DNA of 64,000 nucleotides, from contig NZ_AP028669.1 in assembly GCF_041154485.1 (NCBI RefSeq), positions 3,596,001-3,660,000 of the forward strand, written 5' to 3'. Both the position numbers and the translations under genes were made by a program. Origin of the DNA: Variovorax sp. V93 (GTDB lineage: Bacteria; Pseudomonadota; Gammaproteobacteria; Burkholderiales; Burkholderiaceae_C). This document shows positions 21,184 through 29,196 of the stretch, one piece after another. The notes beneath the pieces were generated by a model. That model worked only from the letters and a program-made list of their open reading frames with translations, did no database searches and had not been told where the DNA came from. Position 1 is the stretch's first letter, and each line of letters starts with the position of its first letter.

Positions 21184-21210
21184 TGCGCCTTGCGTATGCA
21201 AAGCCATGGA

Positions 21211-21216
21211 ATTATA
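21211..21216 (-). promoter_or_regulatory. rpsO promoter -10 box
   Basis: On the minus strand the hexamer reads TATAAT, a perfect -10 box, about 90 bases before the rpsO ATG. No good -35 hexamer is seen at 16-18 bases; the DNA there belongs to the dispersed repeat that starts at 21219. The promoter may depend on other features. Confidence 0.6.
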
Positions 21217-21218
21217 GC

Positions 21219-21330
21219 TCGCCCCCAGGCTCCGCGACACTTCGTGTCGCTCCTCCCTCCCCCTACCGGGGGCGACGCCTGCGGCCCGGCGGGGCCGGTT
21301 CCGCGGCATCCCTGGAACGGAGGGCTCGCC
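21219..21330 (+). repeat. Dispersed intergenic repeat, copy A
   Basis: About 112 bases that match, in opposite orientation, the segment 30955-31066. Shared blocks include CACTTCGTGTCGCT, ACCGGGGGC, GCGGCCCGGCG and CCGGTTCCGCGG, in the same order and spacing. The element contains short internal complementarities (CCCCCT...CCGGGGG; GCGACAC...GTGTCGC). It fills the space between the aminotransferase stop and the rpsO promoter. No gene is seen in this gap. Confidence 0.8.
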
Positions 21331-21340
21331 TTCGGCCTCG

Positions 21341-22501
21341 CTATTTCTGAGCGGCGAGCCAGGTCTTGAGGCGCTCGACGCCCTGGACAAGGCGCTGGGG
21401 ATCCTTGGAGGCAAAGCACCAGCGCAGCCAGCCCTGGGCCTCGGGGGCGAAGGCATTGCCGGGGGCCAGGCCGAGGCCGGCCTCGACGACCAGGCGCTTG
21501 GCGAGGTCGAGGGAGTCGCCGAAGCCTTCGAGGCGGAAGAAGGCGTACATGCCGCCCTTGGCGGGGGCCACCTGCACGCCGGGCAGTGCGGCCAGCAGGG
21601 GCACGAGGGTGTCGCGGCACTGCTTCAGGTGGGCCACCACGCGGGGCGTGATCTGCGCGGTGTGCGCGATGGCGGCGACGGCGGCGCGCTGCGTGAAGAC
21701 GCTGGCGCAGGAGGTGTTGAATTCGATCAGCTTGCCGATGCCGTCGACCAGCGCGGGCGGCAGCACGAGCCAGCCCAGGCGCCAGCCGGTCATGAGGAAG
21801 CTCTTCGAGAAGCTGTGCGTCACCACCAGCCGGTCGTCGGGCCTGGAAATATCGAGGAAGCTCGGCGCGCAGCCGTTCGGGGTGGGCTCGAAGTACAGCC
21901 GCTCGTACACCTCGTCGGCCAGGATCCAGGTGCCGGTTTCGCGGCAGTGGTCGAGCACGGCCTGCTGCTCTTCGCGCGTCATGGTCCAGCCGGTCGGGTT
22001 GTTGGGCGCGTTGACGATCAGCAGCCGGGTCCCTGGCGTGACCGCCTTGCGCAGCGCGGCCAGGTCGAGCGTCCATTGGCCATCGGCGGGCACCAGCGGC
22101 ACCGTGCGCACGTGGGCGCCGAGGATCGCGGGCTGCGCCGTGAGGTTGGGCCACACGGGCGTGACCGCGACCACCTCGTCGCCCGCATCGACCAGCGCCT
22201 GCACCGCCAGCATCAGCGCGCTGACGCCGCCGGAAGTGACGGCGATGCGCGACGCATCGACCGCGGGATGCAGCGCGCTGGTGTAGCGCGCAATGGCATC
22301 GCGCAGTTCGGGCAGGCCGAGGTTGTGCGCATAGAAGGTTTCGCCGCGCTGCAGCGAATCGATGGCCGCCTGGCGGATCACTTCGGGCGTGACCTCGTCG
22401 CTTTCGCCGAACCAGAACGCGAGCACGTCGTCGCGGCCGAGCCCGGCATTGGCCACCTCGCGGATCTTGGAGGCTTCGAGGTTGTGGATGGCTTCACGCA
22501 T
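21341..22501 (-). CDS. PLP-dependent class I/II aminotransferase
   Basis: A 386-residue fold-type I aminotransferase. The PLP-binding lysine is K233 in SFSKSFLMTGWRLGW. The Asp that contacts the PLP nitrogen is D196 (ILADEVY), and NAPNNPTG is at about 164-171. The substrate is not certain; the sequence resembles aspartate/aromatic or glutamine-type aminotransferases of amino-acid metabolism. The start at 22501 leaves 11 bases to the upstream binding-protein gene, so both may be one unit. Confidence 0.88.
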   Translation of the reverse strand: MREAIHNLEASKIREVANAGLGRDDVLAFWFGESDEVTPEVIRQAAIDSLQRGETFYAHNLGLPELRDAIARYTSALHPAVDASRIAVTSGGVSALMLAVQALVDAGDEVVAVTPVWPNLTAQPAILGAHVRTVPLVPADGQWTLDLAALRKAVTPGTRLLIVNAPNNPTGWTMTREEQQAVLDHCRETGTWILADEVYERLYFEPTPNGCAPSFLDISRPDDRLVVTHSFSKSFLMTGWRLGWLVLPPALVDGIGKLIEFNTSCASVFTQRAAVAAIAHTAQITPRVVAHLKQCRDTLVPLLAALPGVQVAPAKGGMYAFFRLEGFGDSLDLAKRLVVEAGLGLAPGNAFAPEAQGWLRWCFASKDPQRLVQGVERLKTWLAAQK

Positions 22502-22512
22502 GTCTTGGTTTC

Positions 22513-23793
22513 CTAGATTCGTTTCATCTTGCAGGTGGTCGGCAGCTCGGCGCGCTCGGGGGCGATGGTCTTGACCACGCGAAAGCCGTAGCCCGAACCC
22601 TCGACATCGAACTGCACGCCCGGACTGCCCTGCTTGTCCATCGCGCCAACCACCAGCTGCTGCTGGAACTGGTGGTCCGCCGCGCGCATGCGGCCGCGCT
22701 GCCCGTAGAGGCTCACGTCGGCCTGCTCGAGCGCGCGCGCCACGGCCACTGCGTCGACGCTGCCCGCGCGCGCGATCGATTGCGCGAGCGACTCCACGAG
22801 CAGTTGCATGCGCATGTGCACATAGTCGTCGGCGGGCTTGGGAAAGCGCGCGCGGAAGGCGCGGTAGAAGGCCTCGGACTGCGCAGTCTGCACATTGGGC
22901 AGCCAGTCGGCCACCGCGATCACGCGGCCGATGCCGGCGTCGCCGATGGCTGCCGGCGCGCCGAGCGCGTTGCCGTAGAAGGTATAGAAGCTGCCGTTGA
23001 AGCCGGCCTCGCGCGCAGCCTTCACGAGCAGCGTGAGGTCGTTGCCCCAGTTGCCGGTGAACACCGCCTGCGCACCGCTCGCAATGATCTTGCTGGCGTA
23101 GGGCGCGAAGTCCTTCACCTTGCCCATCGGATGGAGTTCTTCCCCGACGATCTCGATGTCGGGCCGCTGCACGCCAAGCTGGCGTTTCGATTCGCGCAGC
23201 ACCGCCTGGCCGAAGCTGTAGTCCTGCCCGATCAGGTAGGCGCGCTTGATGGCCGCGTCGTCCTTCACCACTTGCATCAGCGCCGCCACGCGCATGTCGG
23301 CATGCGCGTCGAAGCGGAAGTGCCAGAAGCTGCAGCGCTCGTTGGTCAGCGCCGGGTCGACCGCCGCGTAGTTGAGGAAGATCACGCGCCGCGCGGGGTC
23401 GCGCTCGTTGTTCTTCTCGATGGCATCGATCAGCGCCGCGGCAGTGGCCGACGAGTTGCCCTGCAGCACGATGCGCGCGCCGTCGTCGATGGCCGCGCGA
23501 AGCGCCGACAGCGCCTCCTCGTTCTGCCCCTTGCTGTCGTAGCGGTCGAGCTGCAGCGGCCGCGCGCCGCCGGGCAGCTTGATGCCGCCGCGCGCATTCA
23601 CGCGCTCCACGGCCCACAGCAGGTTGCGGAACACCGCCTCGCCGGTGTTGGCGAACGGCCCGCTCATGCTTTCGATCAGCGCGAGGCGGATCGGCGCGGG
23701 CGCTGTCTGCGCCTGTGCTGCGAAGGGCGCCGCGCATAGCGCCAGCGCCGCAAATTTCAAGGCCTTGCGACGCCAAATAAAGGGAGGATTCAT
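22513..23793 (-). CDS. ABC transporter periplasmic binding protein, branched-chain amino acid type
   Basis: A 426-residue protein with an N-terminal signal peptide (KALKFAALALCAAPFAAQAQ) and a type 1 periplasmic-binding fold of the Leu/Ile/Val (LivJ, Peripla_BP_6) kind: IRLALIESMSGPFANTGEAV at the mature N-terminus and GQDYSFGQAVL in the middle. It would capture an amino acid or related amide in the periplasm. No permease or ATPase gene is adjacent, so the transport partner is elsewhere, or it acts as an orphan sensor-type protein. Confidence 0.82.
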   Translation of the reverse strand: MNPPFIWRRKALKFAALALCAAPFAAQAQTAPAPIRLALIESMSGPFANTGEAVFRNLLWAVERVNARGGIKLPGGARPLQLDRYDSKGQNEEALSALRAAIDDGARIVLQGNSSATAAALIDAIEKNNERDPARRVIFLNYAAVDPALTNERCSFWHFRFDAHADMRVAALMQVVKDDAAIKRAYLIGQDYSFGQAVLRESKRQLGVQRPDIEIVGEELHPMGKVKDFAPYASKIIASGAQAVFTGNWGNDLTLLVKAAREAGFNGSFYTFYGNALGAPAAIGDAGIGRVIAVADWLPNVQTAQSEAFYRAFRARFPKPADDYVHMRMQLLVESLAQSIARAGSVDAVAVARALEQADVSLYGQRGRMRAADHQFQQQLVVGAMDKQGSPGVQFDVEGSGYGFRVVKTIAPERAELPTTCKMKRI

Positions 23794-23915
23794 TGTCTTG
23801 AAACGAGTGCGGCTGTGCCTAGATGAGGTGACAAGCGGCACTCAGGATGGAATGGCCGCGCAGTGTAAGGGACACACATTCCTTGTCCCCATTGTGTTCA
23901 TTCAGGAGTTCTCAC

Positions 23916-24287
23916 ATGTTTTTCGCACCCACCCTTCGCACCGCCCGCTTTGCACCCCGTTCGTACGACCGCGCCTTCGAGCGCTTCGTCAACGAGGCCT
24001 TCGCCGGCACGCGCCCCTCGCCGCTCGTCGAGCAGGACGACAAGAGCTGGACGCTTTCCGTCGACGTGCCGGGCCTCTCGCGCGAAGACCTCGCCATCGG
24101 CATCGAAGGCGCCGTGGTCCGCATCGACAGCAAGGCAGAAGCCAAGCGCCAGTTCAAGGCGGCCTACGAATTGCCGCTGGACATCGACGTGTCCTCGAGC
24201 GAAGCCAAGCTCGAGAATGGCGTGCTCACGCTGAAGCTGGGCAAGCGGGTGCCGGTCAGCCAGGTTTCGCAGCTGCAGATCAACTGA
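23916..24287 (+). CDS. Small heat-shock protein (Hsp20/alpha-crystallin)
   Basis: A 123-residue alpha-crystallin-domain chaperone: short N-terminal arm, then the domain from about residue 38 (DDKSWTLSVDVPGLSREDLAIGIEGAVVRI) to the closing ANGVLTLKL-like strand (LENGVLTLKLGK). It lacks the long N- and C-terminal extensions of most Hsp20s, so it is a short form; an I-x-I tail motif is not clear. An AGGAG sequence 8 bases before the ATG fixes the start. The leader could pair its Shine-Dalgarno sequence with an upstream TTCCT, see findings. Confidence 0.85.
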   Translation: MFFAPTLRTARFAPRSYDRAFERFVNEAFAGTRPSPLVEQDDKSWTLSVDVPGLSREDLAIGIEGAVVRIDSKAEAKRQFKAAYELPLDIDVSSSEAKLENGVLTLKLGKRVPVSQVSQLQIN

Positions 24288-24372
24288 GCCTGCAAAGCCC
24301 ACAAGAGGAAAGTGTCGTTATCTATTGTTTTTGACTTTGAAGACGCTCCCTAATCACAATACGACAGCGAAT

Positions 24373-24393
24373 AACGTCACATCATGTGACGTT
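24373..24393. promoter_or_regulatory. 21-bp palindrome upstream of the hydrolase gene
   Basis: AACGTCACAT-C-ATGTGACGTT is a perfect palindrome with 10-bp arms in an AT-rich pocket, 84 bases before the hydrolase ATG. A third copy of the half-site, TCACA, follows 5 bases after the TGTGA arm (24395-24399). TGTGA/TCACA half-sites resemble those of CRP/FNR-type regulators, although the spacings here (3 and 5) are not the standard 6. Probably an operator; the regulator is unknown. The rest of 24288-24477 shows no gene. Confidence 0.55.
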
Positions 24394-24477
24394 TTCACAT
24401 TTTCTTTCTTCGTGGGCGTTTCGACAGACGCACCGAATCCATGACGGTGCGGATTCGGGTGCCCCTCAAGGCACGCC

Positions 24478-25239
24478 ATGATCACGCACCTCAAGTCAGC
24501 CAAAGACGATGAACGGTCCGATACGCTCCTGGTCTTCCTTCCGGGCGCCTACCTGAAACCTGACGAGTTCGAGCGCGAGGGCTTCATCAGCGCCGTGCGC
24601 GAGCGCCACCTGGCGGCCGACTCGCTGCTGGTGGATGCCGATGTTTCCTACTACTACGACCAGACGCTCAGCGAGCGCCTGCATGCGGACGTCATCGAGC
24701 CGCAGCGCGCCAGGGGCTACAAGTCGATCTGGCTGGTCGGCATTTCCATTGGCGGCTTCGGCGCGCTGATCCACGAGCTGTCGCGGCCGGGCTCGGTCGA
24801 CGGCATTGTCGCGCTGGCGCCCTACCTGGGGCGCCGCGTGCTGGGCGCCGAGATCCTCAAGGCCGGCGGCCTGCGCACCTGGCAGGCGCCGGCTGGCCCC
24901 CTGCCCGACGAGGAAGTCGACCGCAAACTCTGGCCCTGGTTCCAGCAGTACCTGGAGCCGCAGAAGTCGCAGAGCCTGCCCCAGCTTTACCTCGGCTTCG
25001 GCCTCAGCGACCGATTTGCCAGCAACCACAAGCTGCTGGCGGACGCCCTGCCCGAAGGTCGCGTCTTCACCACCGAGGGCGGCCACGACTGGCCGCAATG
25101 GCGCCAGCTCTGGCGCAATGTGCTCGACGTGCTGCCGCTGCCGTCGCTCGGCCGCTCGCGCCCGTCGGCGGCTACGCGGGCACCGGCCGCGGCGTCTCGG
25201 ATGGCGCCATCAGCGAAGCCATGGGCCATCGCGGCTTGA
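24478..25239 (+). CDS. Alpha/beta hydrolase
   Basis: A 253-residue protein with the alpha/beta-hydrolase core. The nucleophile elbow is GISIGG (Ser at about residue 98), and a late histidine is in the [10 protein letters not shown] motif (about residue 202). There is no signal peptide, so it is cytoplasmic. Substrate unknown. The last 23 or so residues (rich in Ala, Ser, Arg and Pro) are encoded over the 3' end of tsaD on the other strand and look like a run-on tail. The upstream palindrome may control it. Confidence 0.75.
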   Translation: MITHLKSAKDDERSDTLLVFLPGAYLKPDEFEREGFISAVRERHLAADSLLVDADVSYYYDQTLSERLHADVIEPQRARGYKSIWLVGISIGGFGALIHELSRPGSVDGIVALAPYLGRRVLGAEILKAGGLRTWQAPAGPLPDEEVDRKLWPWFQQYLEPQKSQSLPQLYLGFGLSDRFASNHKLLADALPEGRVFTTEGGHDWPQWRQLWRNVLDVLPLPSLGRSRPSAATRAPAAASRMAPSAKPWAIAA

Positions 25240-26236
25240 CGTCGAAGGCATAGCGCTCGCTCGCCTGGGCCAGGCCAGACTGCAGCCGCATGGCGGCCGC
25301 CATCGCAATCATGGCGCCGTTGTCGGTGCACAGGTGCAGTTCCGGATAGTGCACGCGCACGCCGCGCCTGGCGCAGGCGGCGTTCAGCTGCTCCCGCAGG
25401 CTGCGGTTCGCGCCCACGCCGCCGGCCACCACCAGCCGCTTGAGGCCCGTCTGCCCGAGCGCGGCCAGCGATTTCTTCAGCAGCACCTCGACGATCGCCG
25501 CCTGCGTGGACGCGGCCAGGTCGGCCTTGTTCGCTTCGAGTTCAGCGCCGAGCTTCTTGGCCTGCGTCAGCACCGCCGTTTTCAGGCCCGCGAACGAAAA
25601 ATCGAGGTCGCCGCTGTGCAGCAGCGGCCGCGGCAGCTTGAACGCCGTGGGGTCGCCCGCCTCGGCCAGCTTGGCCAGCCAGGGGCCGCCTGGATAAGGC
25701 AGGCCCATGAGCTTGGCGCTTTTGTCGAAGGCCTCGCCGGCCGCATCGTCGATGGTTTCGCCCAGAAGCTCGTAGCGGCCCACGCCGTCGACCCGCATCA
25801 GCTGCGTATGGCCGCCCGACACCAGCAACGCCACGAACGGGAATTCCGGCGGATCGGCGCTCAGGAACGGCGACAGCAGGTGCCCCTCGAGGTGATGCAC
25901 CCCGAGCACCGGCTTGCCCAGCGCCGCGCCCAGCGCGCAGGCCACGCCGGCGCCCACCAGCAAGGCCCCGGCCAGGCCCGGCCCGCGCGTGTAGGCGACC
26001 ACGTCGATCTCGGCCAGCGAGCGGCCTGCTTCGGCCATCACGGCCTCGGTCAACGGCAGCACGCGGCGGATGTGGTCGCGGCTGGCCAGTTCGGGCACCA
26101 CGCCGCCATAGGCCTGGTGCATGGCGATCTGGCTGTGCAGCGCGTGCGAACGCAGCACCGGCAGTGCATCGCCATGCGTTTCCACCAGCGCCACGCCGGT
26201 TTCGTCGCAGGATGATTCGATTCCCAGGAGGAGCAT
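25172..26236 (-). CDS. tsaD: tRNA N6-adenosine threonylcarbamoyltransferase
   Basis: A 354-residue ASKHA-fold enzyme that transfers threonylcarbamoyl to A37 of ANN-decoding tRNAs, with TsaB and TsaE. The N-terminus [17 protein letters not shown] and the metal ligands H115 and H119 (VHHLEGH) are canonical, as is the SGGHTQL motif. I chose the ATG at 26236; 13 more in-frame codons upstream lack similarity. Its 3' end overlaps the convergent hydrolase gene by 68 bases. Confidence 0.96.
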   Translation of the reverse strand: MLLLGIESSCDETGVALVETHGDALPVLRSHALHSQIAMHQAYGGVVPELASRDHIRRVLPLTEAVMAEAGRSLAEIDVVAYTRGPGLAGALLVGAGVACALGAALGKPVLGVHHLEGHLLSPFLSADPPEFPFVALLVSGGHTQLMRVDGVGRYELLGETIDDAAGEAFDKSAKLMGLPYPGGPWLAKLAEAGDPTAFKLPRPLLHSGDLDFSFAGLKTAVLTQAKKLGAELEANKADLAASTQAAIVEVLLKKSLAALGQTGLKRLVVAGGVGANRSLREQLNAACARRGVRVHYPELHLCTDNGAMIAMAAAMRLQSGLAQASERYAFDVKPRWPMASLMAPSETPRPVPA

Positions 26237-26313
26237 GCCCGGGAGTGTAGGCGGCGCGGAATGCCCGTGCGGCACGGATGTTGCAGCAGGCCTTGTGCTC
26301 CCCCTCCCCCGCC

Positions 26314-27594
26314 ATGAAATCCGGACTGAGTTTTCTGATCGCCGCCCGAAGGTGCGAAATCGACGAGCTGGACCAGCTCGCGCGCACCAGCGACCTGGTC
26401 GGCCTGATCGCGCGGCTGGTCCATGCGCTGCAGCGGGAACGCGGCATGTCCAACGTGTTCCTCGCCTCGCGCGGCGGCCGCTTCGCCGAGCAGCGCGATC
26501 CGCAGATCGCCGAATGCCTGGCGCTCGAGCAGGAGGTGCGCGCCGGGTTCGACCAGCTCGAAACCGAAGCGCACCCCGGCGCCACCGCGGGCAACAGCGC
26601 CCGCCTCTTCAGCCGCATCGCCTGGGTGCTTCCGGGACTGGACGGCCTGCCCGCCCTGCGCCGCCGCATCGGCGCGCTTGAGCTGACGCCCGCGCAGGCC
26701 ACCGCCGCCTTCGCCAAGCTCGTGGCCGGCCTGCTGGCGGTGGTGTTCGAGGCAGCCGACGGCGCCACCGATCCCGAGATCTCGCGCCTGCTGGTGGCGA
26801 TGTTCAATTTCATGCAGGGCAAGGAATTCGCCGGCCAGGAGCGTGCTTTCGGCGCCGCCTCGCTGGCCGTGGGCCGCAGCGACGAGGCGCAGCGCCAGCA
26901 ATGGCTGCATCTCATCGAACTGCAGGAGCGCTGCTTCCAGGTCTTCACCGAGTTTTCGAGCAGCGGCGTGCTGGCGCTCTGGCACCAAAGCCAGTCCGAG
27001 GCTGTCATGGCCGAGATCGAGCGCCAGCGCCGCATGAGCGTGAGCCCGGCCCAGACGGCCTCGGCGGCCGCTCCCGACCCGCGGCTGAGCCAGGCCTGGT
27101 TCGACTGGTGCACGCGCCGCATCGACGCCATGAAAACCGTCGAGGACCGGCTGGCCGCCGACCTGCGCGAACTCTGCGCCCGCAAGACCGCGCAGGCACG
27201 CAGCGAACTGCAGCGCTACCAGCAGGTGCTCGGCAACCTGGCGCCGCAGCCCGAGGGCGCGCTGTTCTTCGACGACGCCGACACCCGGGCCACCGAGCCC
27301 GCGCAATACGGTCGCCACCTGGAGCGCTCGGTGCTCGACATGGTCCAGGAGCAGTCGCGCCGGCTGCAGGCCATGGGCGACGAGCTCGAGACCGTGCGCG
27401 CCTCCCTCAACGAGCGCAAGCTGGTCGAGCGCGCCAAGGGCCTCTTGATGGCGCACCGCCGCATGAGCGAGAACGAAGCGCACAAGATGCTGCTGCAGAC
27501 CGCCATGAACCAGAAGCGCCGCCTGGTCGACGTGGCCGAGTCGATGCTCGCGATGGCCGACTACCTGCCGCTCGATGCGGCGCCCCGGCGCTGA
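26314..27594 (+). CDS. nasR: Nitrate-sensing antiterminator, NIT-ANTAR (NasR type)
   Basis: A 426-residue protein (438 if the upstream start at 26278 is used). Residues about 35-290 form a NIT nitrate/nitrite-sensing domain; [18 protein letters not shown] is the family signature with the nitrate-contacting arginine region. Residues about 345-415 are an ANTAR RNA-binding domain ([25 protein letters not shown]). In Klebsiella, NasR binds a two-hairpin leader RNA when nitrate is present and prevents terminator formation. The matching RNA lies just downstream, before nrtA, which supports the call strongly. Confidence 0.93.
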   Translation: MKSGLSFLIAARRCEIDELDQLARTSDLVGLIARLVHALQRERGMSNVFLASRGGRFAEQRDPQIAECLALEQEVRAGFDQLETEAHPGATAGNSARLFSRIAWVLPGLDGLPALRRRIGALELTPAQATAAFAKLVAGLLAVVFEAADGATDPEISRLLVAMFNFMQGKEFAGQERAFGAASLAVGRSDEAQRQQWLHLIELQERCFQVFTEFSSSGVLALWHQSQSEAVMAEIERQRRMSVSPAQTASAAAPDPRLSQAWFDWCTRRIDAMKTVEDRLAADLRELCARKTAQARSELQRYQQVLGNLAPQPEGALFFDDADTRATEPAQYGRHLERSVLDMVQEQSRRLQAMGDELETVRASLNERKLVERAKGLLMAHRRMSENEAHKMLLQTAMNQKRRLVDVAESMLAMADYLPLDAAPRR

Positions 27595-27627
27595 GCGCCG
27601 CCCCAAAAAGCGTTCGGATTGGTGCAG

Positions 27628-27644
27628 TGCACAACAACCGTGCA
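27628..27644 (+). promoter_or_regulatory. NtrC-type enhancer site
   Basis: TGCAC-N7-GTGCA is a perfect dyad with the spacing of NtrC sites at glnA. Its centre is about 126 bases upstream of the start point predicted from the sigma-54 promoter at 27736, which is the usual place for an NtrC upstream activating site. The dyad is seen; the identity of the bound activator is inferred. Confidence 0.65.
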
Positions 27645-27735
27645 TGCATCCGGATTTCCGCCCTGCGGCCCTTGCGCTCATGCCGGCAACCGCTCTCCTG
27701 CTGCCGATTCGATAGCAATTGGCGGCGGCAAAAGC

Positions 27736-27751
27736 TGGCACACAGTTTGCT
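27736..27751 (+). promoter_or_regulatory. Sigma-54 promoter of nrtABD
   Basis: TGGCAC-N5-TTGCT matches the sigma-54 consensus at every conserved position, with GG and GC separated by exactly 10 bases. Transcription should begin near 27762, giving a leader of about 177 bases before nrtA. This places the transporter under nitrogen-limitation control by NtrC. Confidence 0.85.
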
Positions 27752-27784
27752 GAAGTAGTACATGGACCTTCGGGTCCCCAGGCA

Positions 27785-27834
27785 GGTGGCACCCAACGGC
27801 GGGTGTTGCCCGCCGAGATCGGACAAAGGCGTCC
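27785..27834 (+). promoter_or_regulatory. ANTAR-binding two-hexaloop leader RNA
   Basis: Two stem-loops with six-base loops. P1: GGTGGCACCC pairs with GGGTGTTGCC (10 bp with G-U pairs) around loop AACGGC at 27795-27800. P2: GGAC pairs with GTCC around loop AAAGGC at 27825-27830. Both loops have A at position 1 and G at position 4, the two bases known to be required for ANTAR proteins. The linker is 10 bases. P2 overlaps the left arm of the downstream terminator, so binding would block termination. A UUCG-type hairpin (27764-27777) precedes them. Confidence 0.85.
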
Positions 27835-27891
27835 CCCATCCCGCAAGGGCTCGTTTTCGAGCAGCCCCTGCGCGGTGCGGGACGCCTTTTT
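27825..27891 (+). terminator. Attenuator terminator of the nrtABD leader
   Basis: AAAGGCGTCCC (27825-27835) pairs with GGGACGCCTTT (27879-27889) and the sequence continues into a T-rich run. The stem encloses a second hairpin (GGGCTCG, TTTT loop, CGAGCAGCCC). Its left arm is the loop and 3' side of P2, so the terminator and P2 exclude each other. The region 27595-27938 has no coding sequence; it holds this control region. Confidence 0.85.
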
Positions 27892-27938
27892 GTTTTTTGC
27901 CTTCCTTTGTTTGTTGTTCTTCAACCGGAGCCCGCCAC

Positions 27939-29183
27939 ATGACCGACCCGCTGAAAACCCGCCTCAGCCGCCGCCGCGTACTGCAAGCCGCCGCCATCGG
28001 CGCCGTGGGAGTCAATCCTGCGCTGCGTGCCGCAGTCTGGGCCCAGGGCTCCGACAAGCCCGAGAAGGAAGAAGTGAAGATCGGCTTCATCCCGCTGACC
28101 GACTGCGCCAGCGTGGTGATGGCCTCGGTGCTGGGCATCGACAAGAAGTACGGCGTGAAGATCGTGCCCAGCAAGGAAGCCAGCTGGGCCGGCGTGCGCG
28201 ACAAGCTCTCCAACGGCGACCTGGACATGGCGCACGTGCTCTACGGCCTGGTCTACGGCATGCACCTGGGCCTGAGCGGCCCGAAGAAGGACATGGCCGT
28301 GCTCATGACGCTCAACAACAACGGCCAGGCCATCACGCTCTCGAAGAAGCTGGCCGACAAGGGCGCGGTCGATGCTGCCTCGCTCGCCAAGCTGATCGCG
28401 AGCGAGAAGCGCGAATACACCTTCGCGCAGACCTTTCCCACTGGCACGCATGCAATGTGGCTCTACTACTGGCTTGCATCGGCCGGCATCGACCCCTTCA
28501 AGGACGTCAAGAACATCACGGTGCCGCCGCCGCAGATGGTGGCCAACATGCGCGTGGGCAACATGGACGGCTACTGCGTGGGCGAGCCCTGGGGCCAGCG
28601 CGCGATCATGGACGGCATCGGCGTGACGGCCATCACGACGCAGGACATCTGGAAGGACCACCCCGAGAAGGTGCTCGGCACCACGGCCGACTTCGTCAAG
28701 AAGTACCCCAACACCGCGCGCGCCGTCACCGCGGCCATCATCGAGGCCGGCAAGTGGATCGACACCGGCCTGCAGAACAAGAACAAGATGGCCGAGACCA
28801 TCGCGGACAAGAGCTACGTCAACACCAGTGTGGACGCGATCAACCAGCGCATCCTGGGGCGCTACGTCAACGGCATGGGCAAGAGCTGGGACGACCCCAA
28901 CCACATGAAGTTCTACAACGGCGGCGCCGTGAGCTTTCCCTACCTGTCGGACGGCATGTGGTTCCTCACGCAGCACAAGCGCTGGGGCCTGCTGAAGGAG
29001 CATCCGGACTACCTGAAGGTGGCCACCGAGATCAACCGCATCGACATCTACAAGCAGGCCGCCGCCGCCACGCAGACCCCGGTGCCCAAGGACGTGATGC
29101 GCAGCAGCAAGCTGTTCGACGGCACCGTGTGGGACGGCAAGGATCCGAAGAAGTACGCCGAGTCTTTCAAGCTGCATGCCTGA
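27939..29183 (+). CDS. nrtA: Nitrate ABC transporter, substrate-binding protein
   Basis: A 414-residue nitrate/nitrite/cyanate-type periplasmic binding protein. It begins with a twin-arginine signal (SRRRVLQAAA at residues 10-19), then the mature domain KIGFIPLTDCASVVMASVLG, followed by FPTGTHAMWLYYWLASAGI, both typical of NrtA/NasF. It delivers nitrate to NrtB. The ATG at 27939 follows the control leader and a CCGGAG Shine-Dalgarno sequence. First gene of nrtABD. Confidence 0.94.
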   Translation: MTDPLKTRLSRRRVLQAAAIGAVGVNPALRAAVWAQGSDKPEKEEVKIGFIPLTDCASVVMASVLGIDKKYGVKIVPSKEASWAGVRDKLSNGDLDMAHVLYGLVYGMHLGLSGPKKDMAVLMTLNNNGQAITLSKKLADKGAVDAASLAKLIASEKREYTFAQTFPTGTHAMWLYYWLASAGIDPFKDVKNITVPPPQMVANMRVGNMDGYCVGEPWGQRAIMDGIGVTAITTQDIWKDHPEKVLGTTADFVKKYPNTARAVTAAIIEAGKWIDTGLQNKNKMAETIADKSYVNTSVDAINQRILGRYVNGMGKSWDDPNHMKFYNGGAVSFPYLSDGMWFLTQHKRWGLLKEHPDYLKVATEINRIDIYKQAAAATQTPVPKDVMRSSKLFDGTVWDGKDPKKYAESFKLHA

Positions 29184-29196
29184 GGAGAAACACATC

